Notes under the pieces: model-generated
Seen by the model: the letters and a program-made list of their open reading frames with translations, nothing else
The model's database searches: none
What the model was told of the DNA's origin: nothing
Made by a program: the position numbers and the translations under genes
IMG/VR virus record: IMGVR_UViG_3300027963_003320
Span: 1-53,394 of that record
From: a virus
DNA: 53,394 nt
Strand: one strand, 5' to 3'
Shown: piece after piece, positions 18,553 to 26,887 of the stretch
Position numbering within the stretch: position 1 is the first letter of the stretch
How the letters are laid out: every line of letters begins with the position of its first letter

Positions 18553-18866
18553 TGGAAAATATGTATTCAGTAATAATTACGGCAATAACCGTATTAGGTG
18601 GAACATCGGCATGGAGATACTACGAAAAAAGAGCATTTCGTAAAGAAAAAGATGATGAGTTTATCAGACACGATTGTAAAGACCGTATCTCTAAATTAGA
18701 AGCATTATTAGAATCTGCATCAAAAGAAAAAGATGAACTTCGTAGTATGGTATTAAATCTTACAAAAGAAGTAGCAGCATTGAGTGTTAAAGTTGAGTTC
18801 CTTAATAAAGAAAACGATAAGTTAGAAAAGGCACTACCAAAGACAAAGAAACAATTAAATGGTTAA
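18552..18866 (+). CDS. Membrane-anchored coiled-coil protein
   Basis: A 104-residue protein. Residues 5-22 form one hydrophobic segment (YSVIITAITVLGGTSAW), then a basic stretch, then a long heptad-rich coiled coil from about residue 40 to 92. The topology, one N-terminal anchor and a coiled coil, is that of inner-membrane spanins (Rz-like), but also of many other small phage membrane proteins. There is no lipobox partner next to it. The lysis role is a weak guess. Confidence 0.65.
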   Translation: MENMYSVIITAITVLGGTSAWRYYEKRAFRKEKDDEFIRHDCKDRISKLEALLESASKEKDELRSMVLNLTKEVAALSVKVEFLNKENDKLEKALPKTKKQLNG

Positions 18867-19722
18867 TTTACTTAAAGAATTCTTTTTCGGCCAACGATTT
18901 GCAAAGTTAGATGGTCGTAATATTGAGTTGGGTAAAGTTTACGGAAACCCAATGGTAAACGCATTCACACCATTGCAAGAAGAAGAAACCAAAAAATTAA
19001 GAATATTTGATTTTGACGATACATTAGTTAAAACAAAATCTCACATATACATTACAAATAAAGACGGAAAAAAATCAAAATTAACTCCTGGTGAATACGC
19101 AGTGTATGAACCAAAAGACGGAGACAATTATGATTTTTCAGATTTTGAACAAGTTAAACAACCACAAGAAATTAAAGGCGTTACTAAATTATTAAAAACA
19201 GTTGTAACTGCAGAAGGTGAAAGAAAGGTAGTAATATTAACTGCTAGAAGTGCATACAAACCTGTTAAGGATTATTTACAAGATATTGGATTGGAAGGTA
19301 TATATGTAGTCGCATTGGCATCTAATAACCCACAAGACAAAGCAGATTGGATTGAAGATAAAATCAAAGCAGGCTATAACGATGTCTTTTTTATAGATGA
19401 TTCACATAAAAATATTAGTGCAGTAAACAAACTTAAAGACAAATACCCTAATATTAAAATGAAGGTTAGTCATGTCAAACACGATATACCTGCACCACCA
19501 AAACAATCCGATATGAAATCACAAAAAGATAAGGAGACAACAAAAAAAGTTGAACCTAAAAAAAATGACATGAGTTTGAAATCTCTGTTACCAAAAAAAG
19601 ATTTGGACAAGACTATTAAAAATCCAGAGACAGGTAACAAAATCAAAATCAAAACAGCATTAGGATACGATAAAACCAAACCAGTATATAAAGCGGCACA
19701 ATTCGCATTAAAAAATAAATAG
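18859..19722 (+). CDS. HAD-type phosphatase with charged C-terminal tail
   Basis: A 287-residue protein. Residues 47-52 (IFDFDDTLV) give the DxDxT nucleophile motif of HAD phosphatases, VILTARSAY motif II, and VFFIDDSHKN motif IV. This is close to the phosphatase half of polynucleotide kinases and to small phage HADs. After residue 210 a Lys-rich linker leads to an NPETGNKIKIKTALGYDK segment that lacks a known fold. The SLKSLLP motif in the linker echoes KLKNLMP in the ParB-like protein at 29914. Confidence 0.8.
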   Translation: MVNLLKEFFFGQRFAKLDGRNIELGKVYGNPMVNAFTPLQEEETKKLRIFDFDDTLVKTKSHIYITNKDGKKSKLTPGEYAVYEPKDGDNYDFSDFEQVKQPQEIKGVTKLLKTVVTAEGERKVVILTARSAYKPVKDYLQDIGLEGIYVVALASNNPQDKADWIEDKIKAGYNDVFFIDDSHKNISAVNKLKDKYPNIKMKVSHVKHDIPAPPKQSDMKSQKDKETTKKVEPKKNDMSLKSLLPKKDLDKTIKNPETGNKIKIKTALGYDKTKPVYKAAQFALKNK

Positions 19723-19724
19723 TT

Positions 19725-20171
19725 ATGATATACCTTTTCACAGGTCAACCCGGAAGTGGTAAAACTACTCTGGCTAAGAAGTTACAAATGTGGTTACAAA
19801 CTGATAAAAAAAATTGGAGAAAATCCGTATTTCATATTGACGGAGACCAACTAAGAGAATTATTTCCAAATACAGATTATTCCAAAGAAGGAAGATATAA
19901 GAATATCAACAAAGCTTTTGATATAGCAAAGTTTTTAGACGCATCAGGTAACGATGTCGTAATATCATTAGTTAGTCCTTATAAAGAATTAAGAGAGGAA
20001 TTTAAGTCTCAATGCAAAGTACAAGAGATATATTGTCATACTAAGCAAATGAGAGGTAGAGAAGATAAGTTTGCATTAGACTACGAACCACCTACCGAAT
20101 TTTATGTAGATTTGGACACATCAGAAAATCCAGATGATACATTTAAAAAATTACTTAAAATGATGTTATAA
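19725..20171 (+). CDS. Adenylylsulfate kinase-like P-loop kinase
   Basis: A 148-residue P-loop kinase. Walker A is GQPGSGKTT (7-15). HIDGDQLRELF and the RYKNINKAFDIAKFL helix correspond to the DGDxxR and R(x)N motifs of APS kinase. VVISLVSPYKELREEF and YEPPTEFYVDLDTS match the rest of the CysC fold. APS kinase makes PAPS, the sulfate donor for sulfotransferases, but no sulfotransferase or sulfurylase is seen here. Short phage members may phosphorylate something else. Confidence 0.78.
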   Translation: MIYLFTGQPGSGKTTLAKKLQMWLQTDKKNWRKSVFHIDGDQLRELFPNTDYSKEGRYKNINKAFDIAKFLDASGNDVVISLVSPYKELREEFKSQCKVQEIYCHTKQMRGREDKFALDYEPPTEFYVDLDTSENPDDTFKKLLKMML

Positions 20172-20172
20172 T

Positions 20173-21048
20173 ATGTTTAATAAAATATATTCAAATGGTT
20201 GTAGTTTTATGTGGGGCCACCACCATAATAATCCGTGGTATTTTAAATATTTTGAAGAAACCAAAGATATTGATATAAGTGCATTTTTGGAGGAATGTAA
20301 AAATCATAATCAAGGACAAGAAAATACACAATATACAAATCCAAATGTATTTAAACCATTTAATGAATTTGATTGGGTAAGAGAAAAGTATAATTACGCA
20401 AATAGAGTAGCGGAAGATTTTGGTGTTGAATTAATAAATGAATCTATTTTTGGTGGGTCTACTCATAGAATGTTTAGAAAAACAATTCAATATATAATTG
20501 AAACCAATGATGAAGATTTACAAAAAACTTTATTTTTAATAGAAATACCGCCTATCGGTAGAGGAGAAATTTATTTTTGCAATCAGGAAAGATATTGTAG
20601 TTTCGTAGGTGATGATAATTTTGATTTTATAAAGGAAGAAAATTTTGAATTAATTCAAAATTGGTATGATAAATCTTTTGATTTTGGAATAGAAGCTGCA
20701 TCGGACTTTCAAAAATTATATTTATTAATAAATTTATTAAAATCAAAAGGTATAAAGTTTTTATTTATACAATGTGGAGATGAAAGAATTAGAGAAGTCA
20801 AAAAATTAAATAAAAAATATGGAACTATTAAAAGTTTTGAAAAAATACAAAATGATATAACATATAATTCTGTACAATTTAAAAATGAACATAAAATTAC
20901 ATATGATTTAATGAGTTGGGTTTTGAGGGAAATGAAATGTAAATTTAGTGATGATACGAATGGTGTAAGTTTTGATGGTCATAATTCTATAAGAGGTTCA
21001 AAATTAATAGCAGACCAAATAGTAAAGCACATAAAAAATAATTTTTGA
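20173..21048 (+). CDS. SGNH hydrolase-like protein (paralogue 2 of 7)
   Basis: A 291-residue protein. Block I is the variant YSNGCSFMWGHHHNNP, in which Ser follows Cys instead of Asp. INESIFGGSTHRM is block II-like, and SFDGHNSIRGSKLIADQI near the end provides the Asp-x-His pair. The extra His-rich turn after block I could bind metal. The middle is Glu/Lys-rich. It begins one base after the APS-kinase-like gene and ends the subgroup. Confidence 0.68.
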   Translation: MFNKIYSNGCSFMWGHHHNNPWYFKYFEETKDIDISAFLEECKNHNQGQENTQYTNPNVFKPFNEFDWVREKYNYANRVAEDFGVELINESIFGGSTHRMFRKTIQYIIETNDEDLQKTLFLIEIPPIGRGEIYFCNQERYCSFVGDDNFDFIKEENFELIQNWYDKSFDFGIEAASDFQKLYLLINLLKSKGIKFLFIQCGDERIREVKKLNKKYGTIKSFEKIQNDITYNSVQFKNEHKITYDLMSWVLREMKCKFSDDTNGVSFDGHNSIRGSKLIADQIVKHIKNNF

Positions 21049-21081
21049 TATACTTATTCGTATAATTAAATAGTTATTAGT

Positions 21082-21687
21082 ATGGAAAATGAAAATGAAG
21101 AAGTAGAGGGGTTTTTCCCAAATTTACAAAATAGTAGAACTACAAAAAGAGGATTAGGTGCAAGACCTTTAATGGAATCCCAAATCAAAGCAGCACAAGA
21201 AAAATCTCGTTCGGCATTTGAAGCCGCAAGAACATTGGGTGTATCATATAACACATATAAGAAATACGCAAAGATGTATGGTGTTTTTGACGACCTTAAA
21301 AACCCATATGGTATTGGTATTGAAAAAGCCAAACATATTAAAAATAAAAAATATGATATAGATGATATAATTGATGGAAAGCATTTACACTATCCATTAT
21401 TTAAATTCAAAAATAAATTATTTGCTAGTGGTTATATTCCAAAAATTTGTAGTAGTTGTGGGTTTAGTGAAGAAAGAATTACAGACAGCAAAATGCCATT
21501 GTTAATTGACTTTCTTGATGGAAATTTGAATAATAGAAAATTAGATAATATTAGAGCATTATGTTATAATTGCTTTTTCTTATTAGTAGGTGAACGAAAT
21601 GTAAAAAATTGGTACGCAGAAAACGGAGGACAAATAACAGAGGATGAAGAAAAAAATATACAGGAGCAAAGTTCCATTCAGGATTAG
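21082..21687 (+). CDS. Putative DNA-binding protein, HTH plus degenerate HNH-like zinc fold
   Basis: A 201-residue protein. Residues 45-70 (AFEAARTLGVSYNTYKKYAK) look like a helix-turn-helix. The C-terminal part has Cys pairs CSSCGF and CYNCFF around an LDGNLNNRKLDNIRALC block, which is the frame of an HNH endonuclease. The catalytic His positions are replaced (IDF and FF), so cleavage is unlikely. This may be a homing-nuclease relative kept as a DNA-binding regulator. A weak TTTG/TATAATTA pair lies upstream with wrong spacing. Confidence 0.65.
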   Translation: MENENEEVEGFFPNLQNSRTTKRGLGARPLMESQIKAAQEKSRSAFEAARTLGVSYNTYKKYAKMYGVFDDLKNPYGIGIEKAKHIKNKKYDIDDIIDGKHLHYPLFKFKNKLFASGYIPKICSSCGFSEERITDSKMPLLIDFLDGNLNNRKLDNIRALCYNCFFLLVGERNVKNWYAENGGQITEDEEKNIQEQSSIQD

Positions 21688-22678
21688 TTTTGGCGGTGGC
21701 GGGACGGATATGCCAGACTATTGTAAGTACCACACCGGTGCTGTAATCAATACTACTATTCGTTTATTTACTCACACATCCTTAGAATTAAGAGATGATA
21801 CCAAAGTTACCTTTAAATGGATAAATAAAGACGAATTTGAGGAGCATGAATTTAGTGATGACTTAGATTGTTCTTATGGATTAAAGTTGTTTAAAGCAAC
21901 TCACAATCACATTTGTAAACGATATAATATAGAGCCCATTGGATATAACATAGTTTCCAACCAGGATGTACCAACAGGTAGTGGTTTAGGTACTTCATCT
22001 ACTCTCATAGTTTCTCTCATTGGTGTTTATATGGAATTATTCAATTTACCATTGGGTGAGTATGATATTGCAGAAATGGCAATTCAAATTGAAAGAATAG
22101 AGTTAAAAGAAAATGGTGGTAAGCAAGACCAATATGCAGCAGCATTTGGTGGATTCAATTATATGGAATTTAAAGGTGATGATGTAATAGTCAATCCACT
22201 TCGTATAAAAGATAGTGTACAAGATGAAATGGAAAATAATGTAGTTCTTTATTTTACCAATTTTACCCGTAATAGTTCCGATGTATTGACCGAACAAGTA
22301 CAAAAGATGAAAGACAAAAATAAAACATCCACATTATCACTTCATGCATTAGTAGAACAAGCTAAATTAATGAAAGATTGTTTAATAAAAGGAGCAATTG
22401 ATGATTTAGGTGAAATATTGGATTATGGATTTCAACAAAAGAAAATGTTAGCTAAAGGAATTAGTACACCTGAAATAGAATTACTATATAAAACCGCATT
22501 GGAAGCAGGTGCAACTGGTGGAAAGATAAGTGGAGCAGGTGGAGGAGGGTTTATGTTTTTCTATTGTCCAAATAACACAAAATACGATGTCATCAAAGCT
22601 TTGGATAAATTAAAAATGGGGTATCATCAACCATTTACTTGGAATAAATTAGGAATTAGAACTTGGCAAATAGGATAA
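21644..22678 (+). CDS. GHMP sugar kinase, HddA-like
   Basis: A 344-residue GHMP kinase. The start SKVPFRISFGGGGTD and the ATP-binding VPTGSGLGTSSTLIV are typical of D-glycero-D-manno-heptose-7-phosphate kinase and related sugar kinases; motif 3 is KISGAGGGGFMFF. HddA makes heptose-1,7-bisphosphate for GDP-heptose. The HAD-nucleotidyltransferase fusion at 11381 and the nucleotidyltransferase at 28727 could supply later steps; no GmhA isomerase was seen. It overlaps the upstream gene by 44 bases. Confidence 0.82.
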   Translation: MKKKIYRSKVPFRISFGGGGTDMPDYCKYHTGAVINTTIRLFTHTSLELRDDTKVTFKWINKDEFEEHEFSDDLDCSYGLKLFKATHNHICKRYNIEPIGYNIVSNQDVPTGSGLGTSSTLIVSLIGVYMELFNLPLGEYDIAEMAIQIERIELKENGGKQDQYAAAFGGFNYMEFKGDDVIVNPLRIKDSVQDEMENNVVLYFTNFTRNSSDVLTEQVQKMKDKNKTSTLSLHALVEQAKLMKDCLIKGAIDDLGEILDYGFQQKKMLAKGISTPEIELLYKTALEAGATGGKISGAGGGGFMFFYCPNNTKYDVIKALDKLKMGYHQPFTWNKLGIRTWQIG

Positions 22679-22679
22679 T

Positions 22680-23930
22680 ATGATTAAGAAATGTAATTTT
22701 AATAAAGCATGTGTTTTACCATTTTCACATTTTAATGCGTACCCAATGGGAGACGCAAGAGCATGTACTATGAGTGAAATAATCAAAGATATCAATTTAA
22801 ATGAAATGTCTATTGATGAAGCGTTCAATTCAGAAGAGTATAAAAAACTAAGACATGATATGCTAAATGGTGTCGAAAATGATATTTGTAAAGTTTGTTA
22901 TAATATGGAAAGTAGAAATTCCGAAAGTTATAGACAAAAAGCAAATAAAGAATATAAAGACATTAACGGTTGGGAAATTAAAGATTTGGTAAAAGGTATA
23001 AAAAAAGACGGTGAATTAAAACCAAATTTTATAAAATTAGATATAAGACCTTCAAATATATGCAATTTTAAATGTAGGACATGTTCCTCACAATATTCAA
23101 CAAGGTGGATTGAAGAAGAACGAGATTATAATATATCCGTTGGATTGGATTTTGATGAAAATAAATACAAAACAGCAGAAAAATCTTTTGGAATTTCAAA
23201 TGAAAGTATTGTAAATCTACAAGAAATTTATATAGCGGGTGGTGAATCTTTATATATGACGGAGATGTATAAATTTATAGAAAAAATTGAAAACAAGTCC
23301 AAAATAACATTAAACATACACACAAATTTCAGTTTATTAAAATTTAAAAAATATGATGTATTTGAACTTTTAAAAGAATTTGGAATGGTAAATTTTTTTA
23401 TATCATGTGATGGCATTGGAGAAATTGGAGAATATATAAGAACAGGATTTAATTGGGAAACTTTTTGTAAAAATATTGAAACTTTATTAGTATTAGAAAA
23501 TAATACTAATAATTTTCGCCATAATTTTCATTTTACATCATCTATTCTAAATGTTTTTCATTTTTTTGAATTTTTAGAAGAAATGAAAAAAAGAAAATAT
23601 ATAAATGATGATTCTCAAGTACAATTTTATCCAGTAAGATGGCCGACATATTTAAATAGTGTAAATTTTAATTTGAAAAAAGAAATAATAGATTATTATA
23701 ATTCAAATATAGATAAAATAGAATCTAATAATTTAAAAACTCAAATTCAAAATTTTATAGATTATATAAATATGGTAAATATGACAGAAGATTGGACTGA
23801 AAACCACAATGAAGCGGGTATAGATTTTAGAGCAATAAGTAGTGCAAAAGCAATGTTAGAATTTGGAAATAAATTTAATGAGACAGAAATACCAGAAAGT
23901 TTAATTTATTTGAAAAATATTCTTATTTAA
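22680..23930 (+). CDS. Radical SAM protein, twitch-like (copy 2)
   Basis: A 416-residue paralogue of the protein at 2638-3855. The CX3CX2C motif is C128, C132 and C135; IYIAGGESLYM is the SAM-contacting Gly-rich segment. The N-terminal Cys set (C5, C11, C29, C70, C73) and the LRHDMLNGV...CKVCY block repeat those of copy 1. It starts one base after the HddA-like kinase. A promoter and the Fe-S assembly genes come directly after it, which would make cluster supply easy to coordinate. Confidence 0.85.
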   Translation: MIKKCNFNKACVLPFSHFNAYPMGDARACTMSEIIKDINLNEMSIDEAFNSEEYKKLRHDMLNGVENDICKVCYNMESRNSESYRQKANKEYKDINGWEIKDLVKGIKKDGELKPNFIKLDIRPSNICNFKCRTCSSQYSTRWIEEERDYNISVGLDFDENKYKTAEKSFGISNESIVNLQEIYIAGGESLYMTEMYKFIEKIENKSKITLNIHTNFSLLKFKKYDVFELLKEFGMVNFFISCDGIGEIGEYIRTGFNWETFCKNIETLLVLENNTNNFRHNFHFTSSILNVFHFFEFLEEMKKRKYINDDSQVQFYPVRWPTYLNSVNFNLKKEIIDYYNSNIDKIESNNLKTQIQNFIDYINMVNMTEDWTENHNEAGIDFRAISSAKAMLEFGNKFNETEIPESLIYLKNILI

Positions 23931-23934
23931 AAGA

Positions 23935-23966
23935 TTTGGTAAAGTAATAAATTTGTCGTATATTTA
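23935..23966 (+). promoter_or_regulatory. Bacteroidota-type promoter (P2, iscU)
   Basis: TTTG at 23935-23938, 20 bases, then TATATTTA at 23959-23966. It lies after the radical SAM stop and 16 bases before the iscU ATG, giving a leader of about 11 bases. It separates the Fe-S assembly genes from the glycan operon. Confidence 0.82.
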
Positions 23967-23982
23967 TAGATAAACAGATAAT

Positions 23983-24393
23983 ATGGCATATTCAGATAAA
24001 GTTTTAGACCACTACCAAAACCCTAAAAATGTAGGAACTTTGGACAAATCTAAACAAAATGTAGGAACGGGTTTAGTAGGTGCACCAGAATGTGGTGATG
24101 TAATGAGACTACAAATAGAAGTAATTGATAATATTATTGTTGATGCAAAATTCAAAACCTTTGGATGTGGTTCAGCAATCGCATCATCTTCGGTAGCAAC
24201 TGAATGGTTAAAAGGTAAAACAATTGAGACCGCATTAACAATTGACAATATGGATTTGGTTGAGGAGTTAAATCTCCCTCCCGTTAAAATCCACTGTTCA
24301 GTTTTAGCAGAAGATGCTATCAAATCGGCTATCAACGATTATAGAGTAAAAAACGGATTAGAGGAAATAATCTTCGACGCCTCACATGTATAA
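23983..24393 (+). CDS. iscU: Fe-S cluster scaffold protein IscU
   Basis: A 136-residue IscU, the scaffold on which Fe-S clusters are built from sulfur passed by a cysteine desulfurase. All three ligand Cys are kept: C37 in GAPECGDVM, C62 in FGCGSAIASSS and C105 in KIHCSVLAED, as is the D39 next to C37. The LPPVK motif (98-102) is the docking site for the HscA chaperone. No IscS or HscA gene is in the window, so the host proteins are probably used. It has its own promoter and leads into ferredoxin and iscA. Confidence 0.96.
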   Translation: MAYSDKVLDHYQNPKNVGTLDKSKQNVGTGLVGAPECGDVMRLQIEVIDNIIVDAKFKTFGCGSAIASSSVATEWLKGKTIETALTIDNMDLVEELNLPPVKIHCSVLAEDAIKSAINDYRVKNGLEEIIFDASHV

Positions 24394-24403
24394 AAAATAA
24401 ATT

Positions 24404-24712
24404 ATGAGTTTTATTATTGGAAATAGTTGTATTGATTGTATGGATACTGCATGTGCAAGTGCATGTCCGGTAGATTGTATTCACGGACCTATCGATATGG
24501 AAGGTTCGGGTGGTGAAATTGAAAGAGATGGTAGAGCTGCATTTCCCGGTGGACAAATGTATATCAATCCTGACACTTGTATCAATTGTGGTGCATGTGT
24601 TCCAGAATGTCCTGTTTCTGCAATTTACGAAGATGAGGATATTGCAATTAAAGCAGGTGACGAAGTATCGGTGCATAAAAACTATGAATTTTTCGGACTA
24701 AAATACGCATAA
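24404..24712 (+). CDS. 4Fe-4S ferredoxin (copy 1)
   Basis: A 102-residue dicluster-type ferredoxin. The first site is CIDCMDTACASACPVDC and the second CINCGACVPECPVSA, each with the CxxC and CP arrangement that binds 4Fe-4S clusters; the first site is longer than usual. Ferredoxins pass single electrons and can reduce the cluster of radical SAM enzymes. It lies between iscU and iscA, overlapping the latter by one base. A close paralogue is at 29164-29481. Confidence 0.93.
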   Translation: MSFIIGNSCIDCMDTACASACPVDCIHGPIDMEGSGGEIERDGRAAFPGGQMYINPDTCINCGACVPECPVSAIYEDEDIAIKAGDEVSVHKNYEFFGLKYA

Positions 24713-25035
24713 TGGTAACAGTATCAGAAGGTGCAGCAAAAAAACTAAATTCACTCATTGAAGAAAGTGGGTTCAAAACTCCATTCGTTAGAGTGGCAGT
24801 TAAAGGTGGTGGATGTAGTGGATTGTCATACGACCTTTCATTTGATACCGACCAACAAACAGGAGACACTCTTGCAGAAGATAAGGGAGTACAAATCTTA
24901 ATAGACATGAAATCGTTACTATATCTTTTCGGGACTGAATTAGATTTTTCAGACGGACTTAATGGTAAGGGTTTCCAATTTATAAACCCTAACGCATCCC
25001 GTACCTGTGGATGTGGTGAGTCATTTGCATTATAA
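24712..25035 (+). CDS. iscA: A-type Fe-S carrier protein IscA
   Basis: A 107-residue IscA/HesB-family protein that receives Fe-S clusters and hands them to target enzymes. The three Cys are in place: C35 in GGCSGLSY, and C99 and C101 in RTCGCGESF near the end. Length and layout fit IscA/ErpA. Together with iscU and the ferredoxin it forms a compact assembly operon. Its stop overlaps the start of an SGNH gene. Confidence 0.94.
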   Translation: MVTVSEGAAKKLNSLIEESGFKTPFVRVAVKGGGCSGLSYDLSFDTDQQTGDTLAEDKGVQILIDMKSLLYLFGTELDFSDGLNGKGFQFINPNASRTCGCGESFAL

Positions 25036-25844
25036 TGAATAGAAAAACAAAAGGAACAGAACAAAAACTTTGGATAATTGGTGATAGTTTTACCAGCTTA
25101 CGATATGATAAAGAATCGTGGCAATTATATTTGTATGAAAATTTTGTTGGAAAAAATATGTATATATCATCCAAAGGAAGTAGAGATACTCAAACTATTT
25201 TTGATATTTTTTTACAAAATATACACAAAATCAATCCAAATGATGTTGTAATTTTATTTTTACCAAGTTTAATTAGATTTAGATTACCATTAAAATACCC
25301 ATATTGTGATGTAGAATATTCTTCAGATGAATTGAATAGTGAAACATATCAAATACCAATGTCTGGTATGCTTGGCAATGAACAACTTACATCAAATATT
25401 GCAACTACGGCACAAGAAATTGAAAGACAAAGCAAACTCACATTAGAATCACCATTAGATGAATTAGATTTTGAAGTCTTTGAGTCTAATTATTCAAAAT
25501 CTAAAATACTAAATTTTGCTAATATAACTCAAATGATTAATTGTTCAAAAGTGTTTACTGATAATTGGAATATGATATTAAAATCTATACAACTATATGT
25601 TCCATTTAAATTGATATATTATAGTTGGGCAAATGAATTAGATTCTTCTATTGTAAATACCAAAGATGTGATAATAAACGAATTGGGTTTTTGGGAAACT
25701 CTATCTGATGTTTGGCTTAAAACCGATGGTCAATCTGGAATTCAAGGTGACCCCCATTGGACTGATACGATGGACAAAGCATTTGCAGAACATATTATAA
25801 AAAGTTATCCACAATATTTCGATTATGAGTCTAAAACCTTCTAA
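25035..25844 (+). CDS. SGNH hydrolase-like protein (paralogue 3 of 7, tandem unit A)
   Basis: A 269-residue protein. Block I is LWIIGDSFTSLRYDK, with the Ser in GDS. SSKGSRDTQTIFDIFLQN forms block II, VVILFLPSLIR block III, and GDPHWTDTMDKAFAEHI supplies Asp and His. The next SGNH protein (25914) has the same layout and an almost identical C-terminus, so the two arose by tandem duplication. Unit A has a longer middle section. Confidence 0.75.
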   Translation: MNRKTKGTEQKLWIIGDSFTSLRYDKESWQLYLYENFVGKNMYISSKGSRDTQTIFDIFLQNIHKINPNDVVILFLPSLIRFRLPLKYPYCDVEYSSDELNSETYQIPMSGMLGNEQLTSNIATTAQEIERQSKLTLESPLDELDFEVFESNYSKSKILNFANITQMINCSKVFTDNWNMILKSIQLYVPFKLIYYSWANELDSSIVNTKDVIINELGFWETLSDVWLKTDGQSGIQGDPHWTDTMDKAFAEHIIKSYPQYFDYESKTF

Positions 25845-25912
25845 AGAAAACTTAAGTAAAACGGAAAAACCGACAAAATTCGAATACATATTTGAAGATG
25901 AAGAATCAAAAT
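25779..25912 (+). repeat. 134-bp direct repeat, copy 1
   Basis: Covers the end of SGNH paralogue 3 and the start of a small downstream reading frame. Aligned by eye with 26586-26719 it shows only four differences in 134 positions (about 97% identity) and no gaps. It marks the edges of a tandem duplication of about 0.8 kb. Confidence 0.9.
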
Positions 25913-25914
25913 AA
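25825..25914 (+). CDS. Truncated copy of the small protein at 26632
   Basis: A 29-residue reading frame (ATG at 25825, TAA ending at 25914) that is too short for most gene callers. Apart from Ser for Asn at position 2 its residues equal the first 29 of the 66-residue protein at 26632. It stops at ...DEESK because the ATG of the second SGNH unit overlaps there. It is probably a remnant left by the tandem duplication. Whether it is still translated is unknown. Confidence 0.6.
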   Translation: MSLKPSKENLSKTEKPTKFEYIFEDEESK

Positions 25915-26651
25915 TGAATAGAAAACTTTGGATTATTGGTGATAGTTTTGCAGGGATGTATGATAATGCCTGGGTTAAAACTATTTCCGACAAATTTGAT
26001 GGAAATTACCAAGTTTCATCCTATGGAAGTAGAGATGTACAAACTATTGTTGATATCTTTTTAAGAAATTTAAAAAATATAAAAGAAAACGATTTAGTAA
26101 TTTTAACATTACCAACTTTAAGAAGAGTAAGATTGCCATTACAAACCGGTTTAATGGATGTAGAACATTCAAATGAATATTGTCATAATGTAGATAAACG
26201 AAAATATTTAGATTATTTTGTTGGATTTGGACAATATACATTAGAAAATCCTGAACATATATTAGAACAACCACTAACAGGAATTTCAGATAAAGATTTA
26301 TTAGATGAAAATTTTAAATTTAATTTGAATTTACTTACAATAATAAACTCATCGGATGCAGTTAAAAATAGTTTTCAGGAAATGTTTAAATCATTTAAAT
26401 CATACTTTCCATTTGAAATTATAATATGGAGTTGGACAAACGAATGGGATATTCCAGAAATTTTAACTCGTGCTAAAATAGAAGAAATACTAGGATTTTG
26501 GGAATCACATCATATTTTATTTAATGAATCAGATGGTGAACTGGGTATAAAAGATGATTTTCATTGGAGTAAAAAAATGAATGATGCATTTGCAGAACAT
26601 ATTATAAAAAGTTATCCACAATATTTCGATTATGAATCTAAAACCATCTAA
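25914..26651 (+). CDS. SGNH hydrolase-like protein (paralogue 4 of 7, tandem unit B)
   Basis: A 245-residue protein. LWIIGDSFAGMYDN is block I, SSYGSRDVQTIVDIFLRN block II, LVILTLPTLRR block III, and KDDFHWSKKMNDAFAEHI the Asp/His block. The last 20 or so residues nearly equal those of paralogue 3, while the middle has diverged and is shorter. This suggests an old duplication with recent exchange at the 3' end. It overlaps the full-length small gene at 26632. Confidence 0.75.
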   Translation: MNRKLWIIGDSFAGMYDNAWVKTISDKFDGNYQVSSYGSRDVQTIVDIFLRNLKNIKENDLVILTLPTLRRVRLPLQTGLMDVEHSNEYCHNVDKRKYLDYFVGFGQYTLENPEHILEQPLTGISDKDLLDENFKFNLNLLTIINSSDAVKNSFQEMFKSFKSYFPFEIIIWSWTNEWDIPEILTRAKIEEILGFWESHHILFNESDGELGIKDDFHWSKKMNDAFAEHIIKSYPQYFDYESKTI

Positions 26652-26719
26652 AGAAAACTTAAGTAAAACGGAAAAACCAACAAAATTTGAATACATATTT
26701 GAAGATGAAGAATCAAAAT
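26586..26719 (+). repeat. 134-bp direct repeat, copy 2
   Basis: Second copy of the repeat at 25779-25912, ending where the small gene continues into sequence missing from copy 1. The spacing between copies is 807 bases. Confidence 0.9.
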
Positions 26720-26832
26720 CCATCTGGAAGTATGATTTGAAGAAATTTAGGAATGGGCCCATATCAGTTGAATATCATTGGAAAGCACACTATCTAAAAG
26801 AATTAGAAATTCGTCAAAAAAGAGGAAGATAA
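26632..26832 (+). CDS. Small basic hypothetical protein
   Basis: A 66-residue protein overlapping the end of SGNH paralogue 4 by 20 bases. It begins MNLKPSKENLSKTEKP and ends with a basic helix (LKELEIRQKRGR). Trp/Tyr residues in the centre suggest a small fold. No family is recognised. A shortened copy at 25825 follows the other tandem unit, so SGNH gene and small gene were duplicated as a pair. Confidence 0.65.
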   Translation: MNLKPSKENLSKTEKPTKFEYIFEDEESKSIWKYDLKKFRNGPISVEYHWKAHYLKELEIRQKRGR

Positions 26833-26863
26833 TTGGTAATATCAAAAATCTTTCTTATATTTA
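26832..26863 (+). promoter_or_regulatory. Bacteroidota-type promoter (P3, Hc1-like gene)
   Basis: ATTG at 26832-26835 (first base differs from TTTG), 20 bases, then TATATTTA at 26856-26863. A 24-base A/C-rich stretch leads to the ATG at 26888, of the A-rich kind Bacteroidota ribosomes use in place of a Shine-Dalgarno site. Confidence 0.75.
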
Positions 26864-26887
26864 ATAACAAAACAAAAAACAGCAATT

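Noticed and set aside
24332-24676. 114-codon - strand frame rich in Thr and Cys
   Set aside because: It lies opposite the clearly conserved ferredoxin gene.
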